The position numbers and the translations under genes were made by a program. Source: Burkholderiales bacterium RIFCSPLOWO2_02_FULL_57_36 (GTDB lineage: Bacteria > Pseudomonadota > Gammaproteobacteria > Burkholderiales > Burkholderiaceae_D). From it: a DNA stretch of 41,234 nt. The first letter of the stretch is position 1; the number at the start of each line of letters is the position of its first letter. Location of the stretch: assembly GCA_001770855.1 (NCBI GenBank), contig MESE01000137.1, positions 1 to 41,234 on the forward strand. The letters run 5' to 3'. Below are positions 41,176-41,234 of this stretch, one piece after another. The notes beneath the pieces are model-generated. The model searched no databases. It was not told the DNA's origin and was given only the letters and a program-made list of their open reading frames with translations.

Positions 41176-41234
41176 TCACTCTTCAATTTTCGGATAAAGG
41201 TACTTCAATTTCATTCGTGCATCGGCGGTGCGGA
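41176..41234 (-). pseudogene. Partial C-terminus of a transposase, probably IS630-type
   Basis: Reading in from the right edge on the minus strand, the frame gives RTADARMKLKYLYPKIEE then TGA at 41176. The T-x-D-A-R-x-K-L-x-x-L-Y-P ending resembles IS630-family transposase C-termini. Only 18 residues are visible, so the call is tentative. Bases 41021-41175 between it and the RHS gene are AT-rich with no gene; they should contain the RHS promoter and perhaps the IS end. Confidence 0.4.

Overview
The window looks like chromosomal DNA from a Gram-negative betaproteobacterium, most likely Burkholderiales and perhaps Oxalobacteraceae. This is an inference from the secretion genes, the GC-rich codon usage of the conserved genes and the very large exoproteins; no rRNA or tRNA is present to confirm it. 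Both ends carry transposase scraps: an IS66 TnpB fragment on the left and a probable IS630-type transposase tail on the right. The segment therefore looks like an accessory island between old insertion sequences.

Region 1 (382-21511, minus strand) is one co-directional array of about nine genes reading right to left. It begins with a 1888-aa exported protein of seven tandem Ig-like repeats, further Ig/Big_1 domains and a cysteine-rich C-terminal module. AT-rich genes for small membrane or secreted proteins follow. Next comes a 3648-aa exported protein made mostly of carboxypeptidase-regulatory-like repeats and three copies of a ~240-260-aa module. The array ends with three tightly coupled genes: a thioredoxin-fold protein without CxxC, an ankyrin protein and a vanadium-haloperoxidase/PAP2 enzyme. 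A consensus FNR/Anr-type box (TTGAT-N4-ATCAA) lies in front of the first gene, at a spacing expected for class II activation.

Region 2 (21791-32357, plus strand) is a compact operon: a lytic transglycosylase, GspG, GspF, GspE, PilM/N/O-like proteins, a proline-rich PilP/GspC-like protein, a TPR-secretin-cohesin lipoprotein and three more pseudopilins. It mixes type II secretion and type IV pilus/MSHA organisation. It lacks a prepilin peptidase and recognisable gspH/I/J/K, so it would need a peptidase encoded elsewhere. The adjacent giant exoproteins and the small secreted proteins on either side are reasonable candidate clients, but nothing in the sequence proves it.

Region 3 (32405-41020, minus strand, more AT-rich) holds a split RHS system. 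A 1530-aa YD-repeat protein leaves the RHS path just before the core and continues into Ig-like domains. A separate 321-aa gene with its own signal peptide carries the RHS core and a variable C-terminus. Downstream lie a small two-helix membrane protein and five tandem genes for diverged secreted proteins of ~110-120 aa, one of them broken by a homopolymer frameshift. A perfect 36-bp palindrome sits inside the coding sequence at the RHS/Ig junction.
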